Shown one piece after another: positions 1-7,479 of a stretch of 60,054 nucleotides of DNA. Each line of letters begins with the position of its first letter. Position 1 is the stretch's first letter. The stretch comes from Acidimicrobiia bacterium (GTDB lineage Bacteria > Actinomycetota > Acidimicrobiia > Spongiisociales > UBA5794). Under the pieces are notes generated by a model. It did not search any database, had not been told where the DNA came from, and was given only the letters and a program-made list of their open reading frames with translations. Location of the stretch: assembly GCA_030065575.1 (NCBI GenBank), contig JASJDZ010000014.1, positions 1 to 60,054 of the forward strand, written 5' to 3'. The translations under genes were made by a program, and so were the position numbers.

Positions 1-472
1 CGAGCGTGCTCAGTACATACATGTAATGGGTGAGAGCATCGCTGAACTCGCCGGCGCTGAAATAGCGGTCGGCCAGGGCCAGCCGCATACCGGGAATGTC
101 GGGGTTCTGCGCCACGACGGCTTCCATCTCCTCGTTGCTGATCTCGTCGAGATTGACCCCGCCGTCGACAACGTCCTGGGCCACACCCTCCACACCGGAG
201 CGATCCTCGGTATTGGCGGCAACCAGCCACAGGGCGACACCGACTACCGCAACCATCATGAAGCCAATTCCAAGCAGGCGCCGCCCGCTGAGCGCAGAGA
301 CGGATTCAGCTTCATTCTCGCTGAGCAGACGCTGCCTCTCCTCGAGATAGCGACTGCGCAACAGTTCGGCTGTGTCGCCATCGAGCTCGCCCTGTTCGAC
401 CTGCTGATCGAGCTCGGCCAGATCGGCCTCGACCTGGGCCAAACGTTCCTCGCGAGGAGAGGCGGGGCTCAT
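1..472 (-). CDS. CcmI-like cytochrome c biogenesis protein (3' end outside window)
   Basis: Last visible gene of the ccm operon; about 157 residues are present and the C-terminus lies beyond the window edge. The ATG overlaps the ccmH stop in an ATGA (469-472), so the two are translationally coupled. The N-terminal ~60 residues are charged and probably helical (EERLAQVEADLAELDQQ), followed by one membrane segment around residues 70-88 (GIGFMMVAVVGVALWLVAA), then an extracytoplasmic part that ends in what looks like the start of a TPR (ALADRYFSAGEFSDALTHY). CcmI proteins use TPRs to deliver apocytochrome c to the CcmFH haem lyase; position and topology fit that. The CcmI name rests on context plus the TPR-like segment, not on a diagnostic motif. 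Confidence 0.75.
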   Translation of the reverse strand, partial: MSPASPREERLAQVEADLAELDQQVEQGELDGDTAELLRSRYLEERQRLLSENEAESVSALSGRRLLGIGFMMVAVVGVALWLVAANTEDRSGVEGVAQDVVDGGVNLDEISNEEMEAVVAQNPDIPGMRLALADRYFSAGEFSDALTHYMYVLSTL

Positions 473-858
473 CGGCTCTGCCTCTTCCAGATCACCCAGC
501 CACCCGTGACCAGCGCCGCCGCGGGCACCGCCCAGAGAGCCACACCCCAACCGGTCAACGGAGGATCGAGCACCACCTGCTCACCGTAGGACGAGGCGAA
601 GAAGTCGTAGATCTCGCCGTCGCTCCATCCAGCGTCGATCTTCTCGCGCATGATCACGACGAGGTCCCTCGCTACGGGCGAGTCCGACTCGGCAAGCGAT
701 TGCCCGTCACACCACGGGCAGGCAATGCGCTCGCTCAGGTACTGCTCGCGCTGGTCGGGATCGGCATCTGCCTCGCCCGGGAGTAGCCCGACGACAATGA
801 TCAGGAGCGCCACCGCCGAGACTGACCAGCCGGCGACACGCCGCAAAGACTCAGACAT
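469..858 (-). CDS. ccmH: Cytochrome c maturation protein CcmH (apocytochrome thiol reductase)
   Basis: 129 residues. N-terminal membrane/signal segment (about 11-28), then the CcmH signature IACPWCDGQS with the redox pair C47/C50, followed by the family motif SPVARDL, and a second membrane segment near 105-125. The domain keeps the apocytochrome CXXCH thiols reduced for haem ligation, on the outer face of the membrane, together with CcmF and CcmI. It is short, like the one-domain CcmH that works with a separate CcmI, rather than the long fused E. coli type. The start overlaps the ccmF stop by 8 bases. No CcmG (the usual thioredoxin-like partner) is visible in the operon within the window. Confidence 0.93.
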   Translation of the reverse strand: MSESLRRVAGWSVSAVALLIIVVGLLPGEADADPDQREQYLSERIACPWCDGQSLAESDSPVARDLVVIMREKIDAGWSDGEIYDFFASSYGEQVVLDPPLTGWGVALWAVPAAALVTGGWVIWKRQSR

Positions 859-2854
859 CCGCCGTCACCCTCTCCCGGGTGCGTTTCCGGGCATAAGCCC
901 CCCACATCCCGCCACCGACGGCAATGAGGCCGCCGGCCCACAGCACCCACATCAGGGGGAAGATCATCACGTCGAGCACGACGTCCTCACCGGGCACCGT
1001 GGCGAGGGCGACGAACACGTCCTCGGTGATCCCGGTGCGGACCGCCGGTGTCGCCACGGCCGGCGGACGGGTGTAGCGGTTGAACACGGGCTCCATGGTC
1101 GCCAGCTCGGACGAGCAATCGGCCGCACGCAACGTGAGCACAGCGCCGGTGACCGTGCGGTTGGGCTCGACCCGGGAGGTAGGCGACTCATATGAGATGC
1201 AGTAGTCGTCAACAGTGGCCGACCCGCCGGCGGGGATTCGCACCTGGTCCCGGACGGCTAGCCCGCTCGATGCGGCGATGCCGACCGCAAGCAGAGCAAC
1301 TCCGACGTGCGCAATCTGCCCGCCCCAGTATCCGGGGTCGCGACGTAGCACTCGCCCTGCCGCGCCAACCCGACCCCCGTCGAGCTTGGCCGACTGGCGC
1401 AGCAGCTCCTTGAAGACCGTGGCGATGACAAAGGTGCCGAGGACGACGATGATCACGACCGGTACCGATGAGACGCCAAGCAAGACGGTAAGGGCACCGG
1501 CAACGAGCCCGACGGCGAGTGGTGCCGCGATCCGCGGCCACACGACATCACGGCGAGCATATCGATACGGAGTCACCGCACCGATGCCCATCGCCAGCAG
1601 TAGGACAAAGGCGATCGGAATCGTGACCCGGTTGTAGTACGGAGTCCCCACCGAAACTCGGGCCCGCCCCATGGCTTCCAGGACGATCGGGTAGAGAGTC
1701 CCCAGCAGAACAGCCAGGGCGAACACAGTGAGAATCAGGTTGTTGATGAGGAAGATGCCTTCTCGACTCGCCACCGAGTCGAGCCGCGGTGCCGAGCTGA
1801 CCAGATGGGACCGCCAGGCAAACAACAGAAGCGATCCGATGACGACCACCATGAGAAACCCGAGCAACACAGGCCCGACACCGGATTGGGTGAACGAATG
1901 CACCGAGATGATGGTGCCGGATCGGGTGAGGAATGTGCCGAGAATGGTCAGCGAGAACGTGGCAATGATCAGAATCAGATTCCACGCCTGCAGCATTCCC
2001 CGCCGCCGCTGCACAACAGCCGAGTGGATGAAAGCGGTGGCCGCGAGCCAGGGCAGCAGAGCTGCATTCTCCACCGGGTCCCACGCCCAGTAGCCGCCCC
2101 AGCCGAGTACCTCGTAGGACCACCATGCCCCGAGCAGGATGCCGAACCCGAGGAAGGCCCAGGCGATGACAGACCAGCGGCGGGTGCGCTCCAGCCACAC
2201 ACTGCCCTGTTCACCGCGGATCATCGCCGCAATGGCGAACGCAAACGGGGCGGTGAATCCGACGTAACCCACGTAGAGCATGGGCGGGTGCACCGCCATC
2301 AGGATGTGGTTCTGCAGTAGCGGATTGGCGCCGACACCGTCGGCGGGCGCAACGGCTGAGACAAAAGGCAGCCAACTGGAGTCGACACAAGACCTTCCGG
2401 CCAACTCCGTACACACCTCGAACGGGTTGGCCACCGTCGCCATCAGCCCGAACCAGAACAACGAGACGGCTCCGGTGACGGAGAGTGCGGTCAAGCCGAG
2501 CCTGTCCCCGTCGGTGACGCTGCGGGCGACGAAGTAGACGAGTAACGCGAGCACTGCGCCCCACAGCACGATGCTCCCTTCCAAAGCCGCCCAGGCACCG
2601 GCCAGCTTGAAGATGAGGGGGGTCGTAGTACTCGAGTTGTCGGCTACATACTCGAGGGTGAAGTCGTCGGTGAGGATGCCCAGCTCGAGAGCGGCAAAGG
2701 CAACCAGCGAACCGAGGAGCAACATCGCCACCGGCAGGCGGATGGCGGAGGCCCGCGGCTCGGGCACTCTCGATTCAGCCCACGCCCGCACGGTGAGCAC
2801 CCCGGATGCGGCTACCGCCAGCAAGATGGAGAGCAGTCCGATAGTTGCGATCAC
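851..2854 (-). CDS. ccmF: Haem lyase subunit CcmF
   Basis: 667 residues, normal for CcmF. It is a polytopic membrane protein with about 14-15 hydrophobic segments. The tryptophan-rich haem-handling motif of the haem-handling protein (HHP) superfamily is clear around residues 251-268 (GWGGYWAWDPVENAALLPW), with conserved histidines in neighbouring external loops (for example HPPMLYVGY near 189). The C-terminal third carries a larger soluble domain before a last membrane helix. CcmF takes haem from holo-CcmE and, with CcmH, attaches it to apocytochrome c. The ATG overlaps the ccmE stop by 4 bases. Confidence 0.95.
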   Translation of the reverse strand: MIATIGLLSILLAVAASGVLTVRAWAESRVPEPRASAIRLPVAMLLLGSLVAFAALELGILTDDFTLEYVADNSSTTTPLIFKLAGAWAALEGSIVLWGAVLALLVYFVARSVTDGDRLGLTALSVTGAVSLFWFGLMATVANPFEVCTELAGRSCVDSSWLPFVSAVAPADGVGANPLLQNHILMAVHPPMLYVGYVGFTAPFAFAIAAMIRGEQGSVWLERTRRWSVIAWAFLGFGILLGAWWSYEVLGWGGYWAWDPVENAALLPWLAATAFIHSAVVQRRRGMLQAWNLILIIATFSLTILGTFLTRSGTIISVHSFTQSGVGPVLLGFLMVVVIGSLLLFAWRSHLVSSAPRLDSVASREGIFLINNLILTVFALAVLLGTLYPIVLEAMGRARVSVGTPYYNRVTIPIAFVLLLAMGIGAVTPYRYARRDVVWPRIAAPLAVGLVAGALTVLLGVSSVPVVIIVVLGTFVIATVFKELLRQSAKLDGGRVGAAGRVLRRDPGYWGGQIAHVGVALLAVGIAASSGLAVRDQVRIPAGGSATVDDYCISYESPTSRVEPNRTVTGAVLTLRAADCSSELATMEPVFNRYTRPPAVATPAVRTGITEDVFVALATVPGEDVVLDVMIFPLMWVLWAGGLIAVGGGMWGAYARKRTRERVTADV

Positions 2855-3267
2855 GACTCTTCCAGTTGGTGCTCGTCCGAGTCGTAGATGACGTTGTCCT
2901 CAGTGCGGTATTGCTCGTCGTGACGGATGAGCATCGTGTCCGAATGGAACGTGGTGCCGTCCCAGACCCCTTCAACGATGACTCCCTGACCCTCGGCGAA
3001 GAGCTGCGGGACAACTCCGTCGTGTTGGACCAGAAGCGACTCGCGGCCGTCGGTGACGGTCAGGATCAACGACTCCCGGTCCTCCTCAACCGACCCGGCA
3101 ACAACCTGCCCACCAAGCCGGAGTCGTTCCGTAGATGGAGTGACTTCCGTATTCAGCTCGGTCGGGGTGTGGAAGTAGACCAGGTTGCTCGACAGATTGA
3201 CCAGCAGCACGACGAGGATGCCGAGAATCACGAAGGCAGGGATGAGGAACTTCCAATAGCGGCGCAT
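2851..3267 (-). CDS. ccmE: Haem chaperone CcmE
   Basis: 138 residues from the ATG at 3267, which sits inside TGATG with the ccmD stop; a GTG one codon further up (3270) is an alternative. One N-terminal membrane anchor (about 8-27) is followed by the OB-fold domain. The covalent haem-binding histidine is H116 in RHDEQY, with the following conserved tyrosine Y120, so this is the classical HxxxY form and not the CxxxY form reported for some archaea and Gram-positives. CcmE receives haem from CcmC and the CcmAB complex releases it. The acidic tail after residue 120 is short. Confidence 0.94.
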   Translation of the reverse strand: MRRYWKFLIPAFVILGILVVLLVNLSSNLVYFHTPTELNTEVTPSTERLRLGGQVVAGSVEEDRESLILTVTDGRESLLVQHDGVVPQLFAEGQGVIVEGVWDGTTFHSDTMLIRHDEQYRTEDNVIYDSDEHQLEES

Positions 3268-3380
3268 CACGCGTCACCGCCCAACCTCTCCCGGGTTGTG
3301 CGCAGCCGCCATCCCAGCCAGGCGACGTAAGCCAGCAGCGTGCCGTAGGTCAGCAGGTACCCGATCACAACGTATCTCAT
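3267..3380 (-). CDS. ccmD: Small haem exporter subunit CcmD
   Basis: A 37-residue protein in the gap between ccmC and ccmE. The start ATG overlaps the ccmC stop in ATGA (3377-3380) and the TGA stop overlaps the ccmE start. It has a single membrane helix (about residues 5-26, with the pattern YLLTYGTLLAYVAWLGWRLR) and a short charged tail, which is the CcmD plan. CcmD is small and diverged, so the call rests on position, size, topology and the Y-x-Y-G-like helix. In the Ccm system it is required to release holo-CcmE from the CcmABC complex. Confidence 0.85.
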   Translation of the reverse strand: MRYVVIGYLLTYGTLLAYVAWLGWRLRTTRERLGGDA

Positions 3381-4099
3381 GTTGATCCGATCGTCGGGGC
3401 CGACACTGCGTCACCGGCCACCGGCCCCTCGGCCGCAGCTGCCGCCCGGTGGGCCTCCAGCTCCATCTCGGCTAACTGGTAGCGACGGCGCAGCAGTGCG
3501 GCATATACGAGGGTGAATGCGGCCACCGAGACGAGAAGCGCCGCCAGGATCGGGCCGTCCATTTGGATGTCCCGGGGCCGGAATGTGTTGGTCTGATGCA
3601 GGGTCCGCCACCAGGTCACTGAGAAGTGGACGGGGATGAGCTGAACGAGCCCCAGGATGCCGAGCACAGATGATCTGCGGGCCCGGGCGACAGGATCGGG
3701 AATGGCCCGGCGCAGCGCCAGATACCCGATGTAGACGAACAGCATCACGGCGGTGAGTGTGAGCCTGGCATCCCAGGTCCAGTAGACATTCCAGGTTGCC
3801 TTGCCCCAGATCATGCCGCCGATGATGGCAACGGTGGTGAAAACCACGCCGATCTCAGCCGACGAACCGGCCACCAGATCCCATTTGAGCTTGCGGGTGA
3901 CAAGAAAGGCGATGCTGGCGACGAATGTCACAGCAAAGGCGAGGTAGGCCAGCCAGATGGTGGGCACGTGGATGAACAGCATCCGGGCCGAGTCGCCCTG
4001 GGATTCGACCCTGGGGCTGACCATGGCGAACACGAGGGCGCCGACCACGGCGATCACCGCCGTGATGTCGAGCCAAGCAAGGCGTCCTCGGGCTGTCAT
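3377..4099 (-). CDS. ccmC: Haem exporter membrane protein CcmC
   Basis: 240 residues with six hydrophobic segments. The haem-handling tryptophan motif is WNVYWTWDARLT (W and D at residues 103-114), flanked by candidate axial histidines in external loops (H54 in LFIHVPTIW and a second in IPVHFSVTWW). CcmC binds haem at the outer face and loads it onto CcmE. The ATG overlaps the ccmB stop by 4 bases. The C-terminal ~35 residues are a charged and Ala-rich extension. Family assignment is secure. Confidence 0.95.
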   Translation of the reverse strand: MTARGRLAWLDITAVIAVVGALVFAMVSPRVESQGDSARMLFIHVPTIWLAYLAFAVTFVASIAFLVTRKLKWDLVAGSSAEIGVVFTTVAIIGGMIWGKATWNVYWTWDARLTLTAVMLFVYIGYLALRRAIPDPVARARRSSVLGILGLVQLIPVHFSVTWWRTLHQTNTFRPRDIQMDGPILAALLVSVAAFTLVYAALLRRRYQLAEMELEAHRAAAAAEGPVAGDAVSAPTIGST

Positions 4100-4767
4100 C
4101 GAGTCTCCTGTAGGGGTCGTGCTGTGAGTACACCGACGATCGCGAGCACCAGAACAACGATCGCCATCAGCACCAGCCAGGACAGATTACCCCCGTCAGG
4201 ATCTATGTTTTCGACGGTCTGCGTCGCACCGAGTAGCAGCGGAATGGCCAGCGGAGTCACCAGCAGCGGGACCAGCGCCGGGCCGGCCTGGACGCTGGCG
4301 GCAATCGCTCCCGAAATCGTGCCGAGCTCGGCGAGCCCTATGGCCGTCAGTGGCAGCACGATGATCATCCACCACCATCCGGAGATATCGATTCCGTAAA
4401 GGGCAACAGCAACTGCCGCCATCACGACCTCGAACACGAGTAGCACGACCGCCGACGCAGCAGTCTTACCGGCGAACTCTGCAACCGGGTCGATGCCGAG
4501 CAGGGCAATGGCATCCCGCTGCGGCGGTGTCTCGATGTTGGTACGACGAATGGAGGTGAGCACCCCGAACAGCATCACAACCACGAACAGCATGCCGGTA
4601 CCGATCCGGGAGAGGACATCCTGGTTGATGCCGACGGCAAGGGGGACGAGCAGGAGCGCAATGGCCCCGAACGGAATGGTGACCCAAACCACCTCACCGG
4701 CGTGCCGCTCCCGTTCCAGATCACGCCGGGCCACCGCCATCGCCTGCCGCCAGAAGCCGCTATTCAT
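4096..4767 (-). CDS. ccmB: Haem exporter permease subunit CcmB
   Basis: 223 residues, the usual CcmB length, with six membrane segments after an N-terminal charged stretch (RRDLERERHAGEVVWV). The loop TSIRRTNIETPPQRDAIALL resembles the CcmB cytoplasmic coupling region. The open frame continues upstream well past this point, but the ATG at 4767 overlaps the ccmA stop in an ATGA and yields the expected family length, so the longer reading is rejected. Together with CcmA it forms the ABC module whose ATP hydrolysis drives release of holo-CcmE. Confidence 0.93.
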   Translation of the reverse strand: MNSGFWRQAMAVARRDLERERHAGEVVWVTIPFGAIALLLVPLAVGINQDVLSRIGTGMLFVVVMLFGVLTSIRRTNIETPPQRDAIALLGIDPVAEFAGKTAASAVVLLVFEVVMAAVAVALYGIDISGWWWMIIVLPLTAIGLAELGTISGAIAASVQAGPALVPLLVTPLAIPLLLGATQTVENIDPDGGNLSWLVLMAIVVLVLAIVGVLTARPLQETR

Positions 4768-5408
4768 TGGATCGTCCCCCCGCGTAGTTCGGCGGTGCGG
4801 GTCACCATCGGGGCCACTCTGTCGACATCGTGCGATACGAGCACTACTGCGCCGGAGCGCTGCAACACGCCGGCAACTATGTGCTCGACCAGCTCGATGG
4901 CACTCGGGTCGAGCGCAGAGTGCGGCTCGTCGAGCAGCAGCAAATCGGGTTGCAGCATGATCTCGCGAGCGAACTCGACCCGCCGCTGCATGCCAAACGA
5001 CGCCTCTCCGGCCGGCCGGTCCGCGGCCTGCTCCATGCCGACGGCACGCAGCGCTTCGGCCGCAGCGGCGAGCGACACTCCCGAGACCCGAGCGGCAAAC
5101 TCGAGGTTGGCCAGCAAGCTCAGCTCGGGATAGAGGGCGGGGCTGTGCCCGATCAGCCCGAGGCGGGGGCGGACATCGAATCGGTCTGGCGAATCCAGGT
5201 TGACCCCGAGTACGCGAGCGGAGCCGCCACTCGGCTTGAGCAGGGTGGCGACGACTCGGAGCAGGGTTGTCTTCCCGGCTCCATTCGCCCCAAAGAGACC
5301 GAGCGATTCGCCGGGAGCAACAGTCAGCTCGACATCGCGCAGTATGGTTGCCATCCCGATACGCACGCCGACACCGCTGAATTCGACATGGAAGTTGGAA
5401 GCAGGCAC
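4764..5408 (-). CDS. ccmA: Haem exporter ATP-binding protein CcmA
   Basis: 214 residues from a GTG start. Walker A is GANGAGKT (40-47); the region in place of the canonical LSGGQ reads SFGMQRRVEFA, the degenerate form usual for CcmA; Walker B is LLLLDEPHSALD and the switch histidine is in VLVSHD. It is the first gene of the eight-gene minus-strand ccm operon. A TAGACT hexamer (5418-5423) lies 9 nt before the start, so the leader would be at most a few bases. It energises CcmB/CcmC at the cytoplasmic face. Confidence 0.93.
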   Translation of the reverse strand: MPASNFHVEFSGVGVRIGMATILRDVELTVAPGESLGLFGANGAGKTTLLRVVATLLKPSGGSARVLGVNLDSPDRFDVRPRLGLIGHSPALYPELSLLANLEFAARVSGVSLAAAAEALRAVGMEQAADRPAGEASFGMQRRVEFAREIMLQPDLLLLDEPHSALDPSAIELVEHIVAGVLQRSGAVVLVSHDVDRVAPMVTRTAELRGGTIQ

Positions 5409-5417
5409 AGCTCGGGC

Positions 5418-5423
5418 AGTCTA
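5418..5423 (-). promoter_or_regulatory. Candidate -10 element of the ccm operon
   Basis: TAGACT on the minus strand, ending 9 nt upstream of the ccmA GTG. It fits the actinobacterial TAnnnT -10 pattern; the transcript would start about 2-3 nt before the start codon. No convincing -35 is seen. Confidence 0.4.
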
Positions 5424-5518
5424 AATGGGTGCGATCCCCGACCGATGAGGCAGAGGGCGGGAATATTCGCAGATCCTTATGTGTTTTGCAGGAGACCGAA
5501 TTACCGGAGTGGATTGAA

Positions 5519-5893
5519 ATGCCAACAGTTGAACTGACCAAGGACACCTTCGAGGAGACGATCGTCAACAACGACATCGTGCTCGTCGACTTCTGGGCCG
5601 ATTGGTGTGGCCCATGCAAGATGTTTGCCCCGACCTACGAGAAGGTCTCGGAGAACCATGACGGGGTCGTCTTCGCCAAAGTCGATACCGAGGCTGAGCA
5701 GGAGCTGGCCTCCTACTTCCAGATCCGCTCGATCCCGACGCTGATGATCTTCCGCGACCAGATCGGCATCTTCTCGCAGCCGGGAGCGCTTCCCGAATCT
5801 GCGCTCGAGGATCTGATCAACCAGACCAAGGCCCTCGACATGGATGCCGTCCGCAAAGAGATCGAGGACCAGTCAGCCGACTCCGATCAGTGA
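5519..5893 (+). CDS. Thioredoxin
   Basis: 124 residues from ATG 5519, chosen because GGAG (5506-5509) lies 9 nt upstream and the thioredoxin fold begins at once (VELTKDTFEETI); the frame is open further upstream but without homology-like sequence. Active site WCGPC at residues 29-33 (C30, C33), cis-proline in SIPTLMIF. There is no signal peptide, so it is cytoplasmic and not CcmG. The C-terminus has an extra acidic helix of about 20 residues (DMDAVRKEIEDQSADSDQ). It is divergent from the ccm operon, although that neighbourhood alone does not prove a role in cytochrome maturation. Confidence 0.93.
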   Translation: MPTVELTKDTFEETIVNNDIVLVDFWADWCGPCKMFAPTYEKVSENHDGVVFAKVDTEAEQELASYFQIRSIPTLMIFRDQIGIFSQPGALPESALEDLINQTKALDMDAVRKEIEDQSADSDQ

Positions 5894-5912
5894 CCAACCG
5901 CACTTCCGATGC

Positions 5913-5939
5913 AAGGACCCGGGCTCAGCCCGGGTCCTT
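5913..5939. terminator. Strong inverted repeat between convergent genes
   Basis: A near-perfect 13+13 bp inverted repeat (AAGGACCCGGGCT / AGCCCGGGTCCTT) with almost no spacer; the practical stem is 11 bp with a 5-nt loop, followed by CTTCTTCATT. It lies 20 bases after the thioredoxin stop and contains the last codons of the convergent DUF2007-like gene, so it can serve as a bidirectional terminator. Confidence 0.7.
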
Positions 5940-6149
5940 CTTCATTACCAGGTGGGCAATGAGGGGCTGGGCGGCGGATACGTTGGGTCGCTCCACCTCG
6001 ATACGATGAACGACCGGAGCGCCAAATGGCCCCGGCTCGGTGAGGACGTTGGCCGGGATGCCGGCCTCCTCGAGCACACCCCATGCCTCCTCCGCCACCG
6101 TGCGATCATCAAACTCGGCAATGGGAACCAGTTTGTCCTTGCGCCACAT
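5925..6149 (-). CDS. DUF2007-like small protein
   Basis: 74 residues from the ATG at 6149. The pattern (LVPIAEFDDRTVAEEAWGVLEEAGIPANVL, then a short beta-rich part and PLIAHLV) matches the DUF2007 fold, a ferredoxin-like alpha/beta domain called a putative prokaryotic signal-transducing protein. No catalytic residues or membrane segments are evident. The stop codon is inside the stem of the 5913-5939 hairpin. It follows the tldE-like gene by 4 bases and is therefore probably in the same transcript, read after the TldD/TldE pair. Function unknown. Confidence 0.7.
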   Translation of the reverse strand: MWRKDKLVPIAEFDDRTVAEEAWGVLEEAGIPANVLTEPGPFGAPVVHRIEVERPNVSAAQPLIAHLVMKKDPG

Positions 6150-6153
6150 CCGA

Positions 6154-7479
6154 CTACCCCGCTGCCCCGCCGGTGAAGTTCCATCCCTCGAGATGCAGGC
6201 TGGGTACGTAGGTGAACCCGGGGCCGAACTCCGAGTCGGCAAACCTGGCGTCGCTACCAATGGCGTGAACCCGGCCCTGGGCCAGCGCGTCGACAAACGA
6301 CTGGGTGAACCGCATGTTGGTCACCGCCCCGGTGATCCTCCCGTTCTCGATCATGAACGTGCCGTTGCGGGTGAGCCCGGTGACCGCAAGCGTTTTCGGG
6401 TCGAGCACCCGGCAGTAGTTGAATGTCGACACGTATAGGCCCCGCTCGACCGAGGCGATCATTTCATCGACAGAGGACTCCCCGGGCTCGAGGAACAGAT
6501 GGGCCGGGATCGGGCCCCACTGATCCGAACCCGGGTCGCCGTGGCCCGTCGAATGGGTTCCTGCCTTGGCGGCGCTGCGCCGGTTGTGGGCAACTGCCTC
6601 GGTCACCCCGTTCTTGATCAGATCCAGCCGCCGCCGCGGAGTTCCTTCGGCATCGAAGCCAACGCCGATAGCGCGCACATCATGAACATCGTCATAGAGG
6701 TTGAGTGCGGCATCGAACTGTCGATGACCGACCTCGGCGAAAGACTGACCCTCGGCGTGTTGCTTGCCATTGAACCCGTAGTTCGCAAGGAAGATCCCGA
6801 TGGTCCCGACACACTCGGGGGCCAACACCACTTCGTACTCGCCGGGCTTCAGGTCGAAAGCGTCCATCCCCTGCCGGGCGCGGCTAGCCGCGGTGGCTCC
6901 CACGGCAGACCCGTCGAGCTCAACGAACCGCCGCGAAGTGGCATGTCCCGAACCGGCCGATTCCTCGGTCTGATGGATCCCGTCGATGGTGGCGCGGGTG
7001 TAGCGGCCAAAGGCCCGGTGGCCAACTGTGTTGACGAAGGCAACATCATGGCCCAGCGTCTCGCAGAAGCCGGCGGCGCGCATTCCCGAGCCGGCGGCGA
7101 CAAAATCGGCTACCTGACCGGCACGGTCGTCGGGCGTTGCCTCGGCAGTAAAGGCGTCGTAATGCCGGGGGTCGGTGACATCGAGTGGCTGGGCAAGCCC
7201 CGGCCAGTTCTCGTCTACCCGCTGCAGTTCGGCAATCGAGATCGTGTTGTCGACAAACTCGTCGAGGTTCTCCAGGCTGGTGGTCGCTCCGGCGTTGACC
7301 TTCCCGTCGACCGCCACCCGCAACGAAACCCCGTGGCCTTCCTCGGCCACATTCTGGTGGATGAACGAGTTGGCGAAGCGAGTCAGCGACGACACGCCTC
7401 CGGTGACGACAACTTCAGCCTCAGCTCGATCGCCGACTCTCTCCAGAACGTCGTGGGCAAGTTCGATGGTCCTGCTCAT
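6154..7479 (-). CDS. TldE/PmbA-family protein (inactive partner of TldD-like protease)
   Basis: 441 residues from ATG 7479, which overlaps the tldD-like stop in an ATGA. It has the PmbA/TldD fold (N-terminal AEVVVTGGVSSLTRFANSFIHQN; C-terminal NGTFMIENGRITGAVTNMRFTQSF) but no HExxxH zinc motif, as expected for the TldE member of the heterodimer. In E. coli TldD/TldE removes leader sequences and degrades unfolded peptides such as pro-microcin B17 and CcdA. The coupled pair order here is tldD then tldE. The specific substrate is unknown and no obvious precursor peptide gene is adjacent. Confidence 0.9.
   Translation of the reverse strand: MSRTIELAHDVLERVGDRAEAEVVVTGGVSSLTRFANSFIHQNVAEEGHGVSLRVAVDGKVNAGATTSLENLDEFVDNTISIAELQRVDENWPGLAQPLDVTDPRHYDAFTAEATPDDRAGQVADFVAAGSGMRAAGFCETLGHDVAFVNTVGHRAFGRYTRATIDGIHQTEESAGSGHATSRRFVELDGSAVGATAASRARQGMDAFDLKPGEYEVVLAPECVGTIGIFLANYGFNGKQHAEGQSFAEVGHRQFDAALNLYDDVHDVRAIGVGFDAEGTPRRRLDLIKNGVTEAVAHNRRSAAKAGTHSTGHGDPGSDQWGPIPAHLFLEPGESSVDEMIASVERGLYVSTFNYCRVLDPKTLAVTGLTRNGTFMIENGRITGAVTNMRFTQSFVDALAQGRVHAIGSDARFADSEFGPGFTYVPSLHLEGWNFTGGAAG

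Noticed and set aside
4768-5619. N-terminal extension of the CcmB frame up to 5619
   Set aside because: It lies in another frame over ccmA, whose ATP-binding motifs are certain; the ATG at 4767 in an ATGA overlap gives the normal CcmB length.
5519-5893. Thioredoxin as the missing CcmG
   Set aside because: It has no signal peptide or membrane anchor and has the WCGPC site of cytoplasmic thioredoxin, whereas CcmG is exported.
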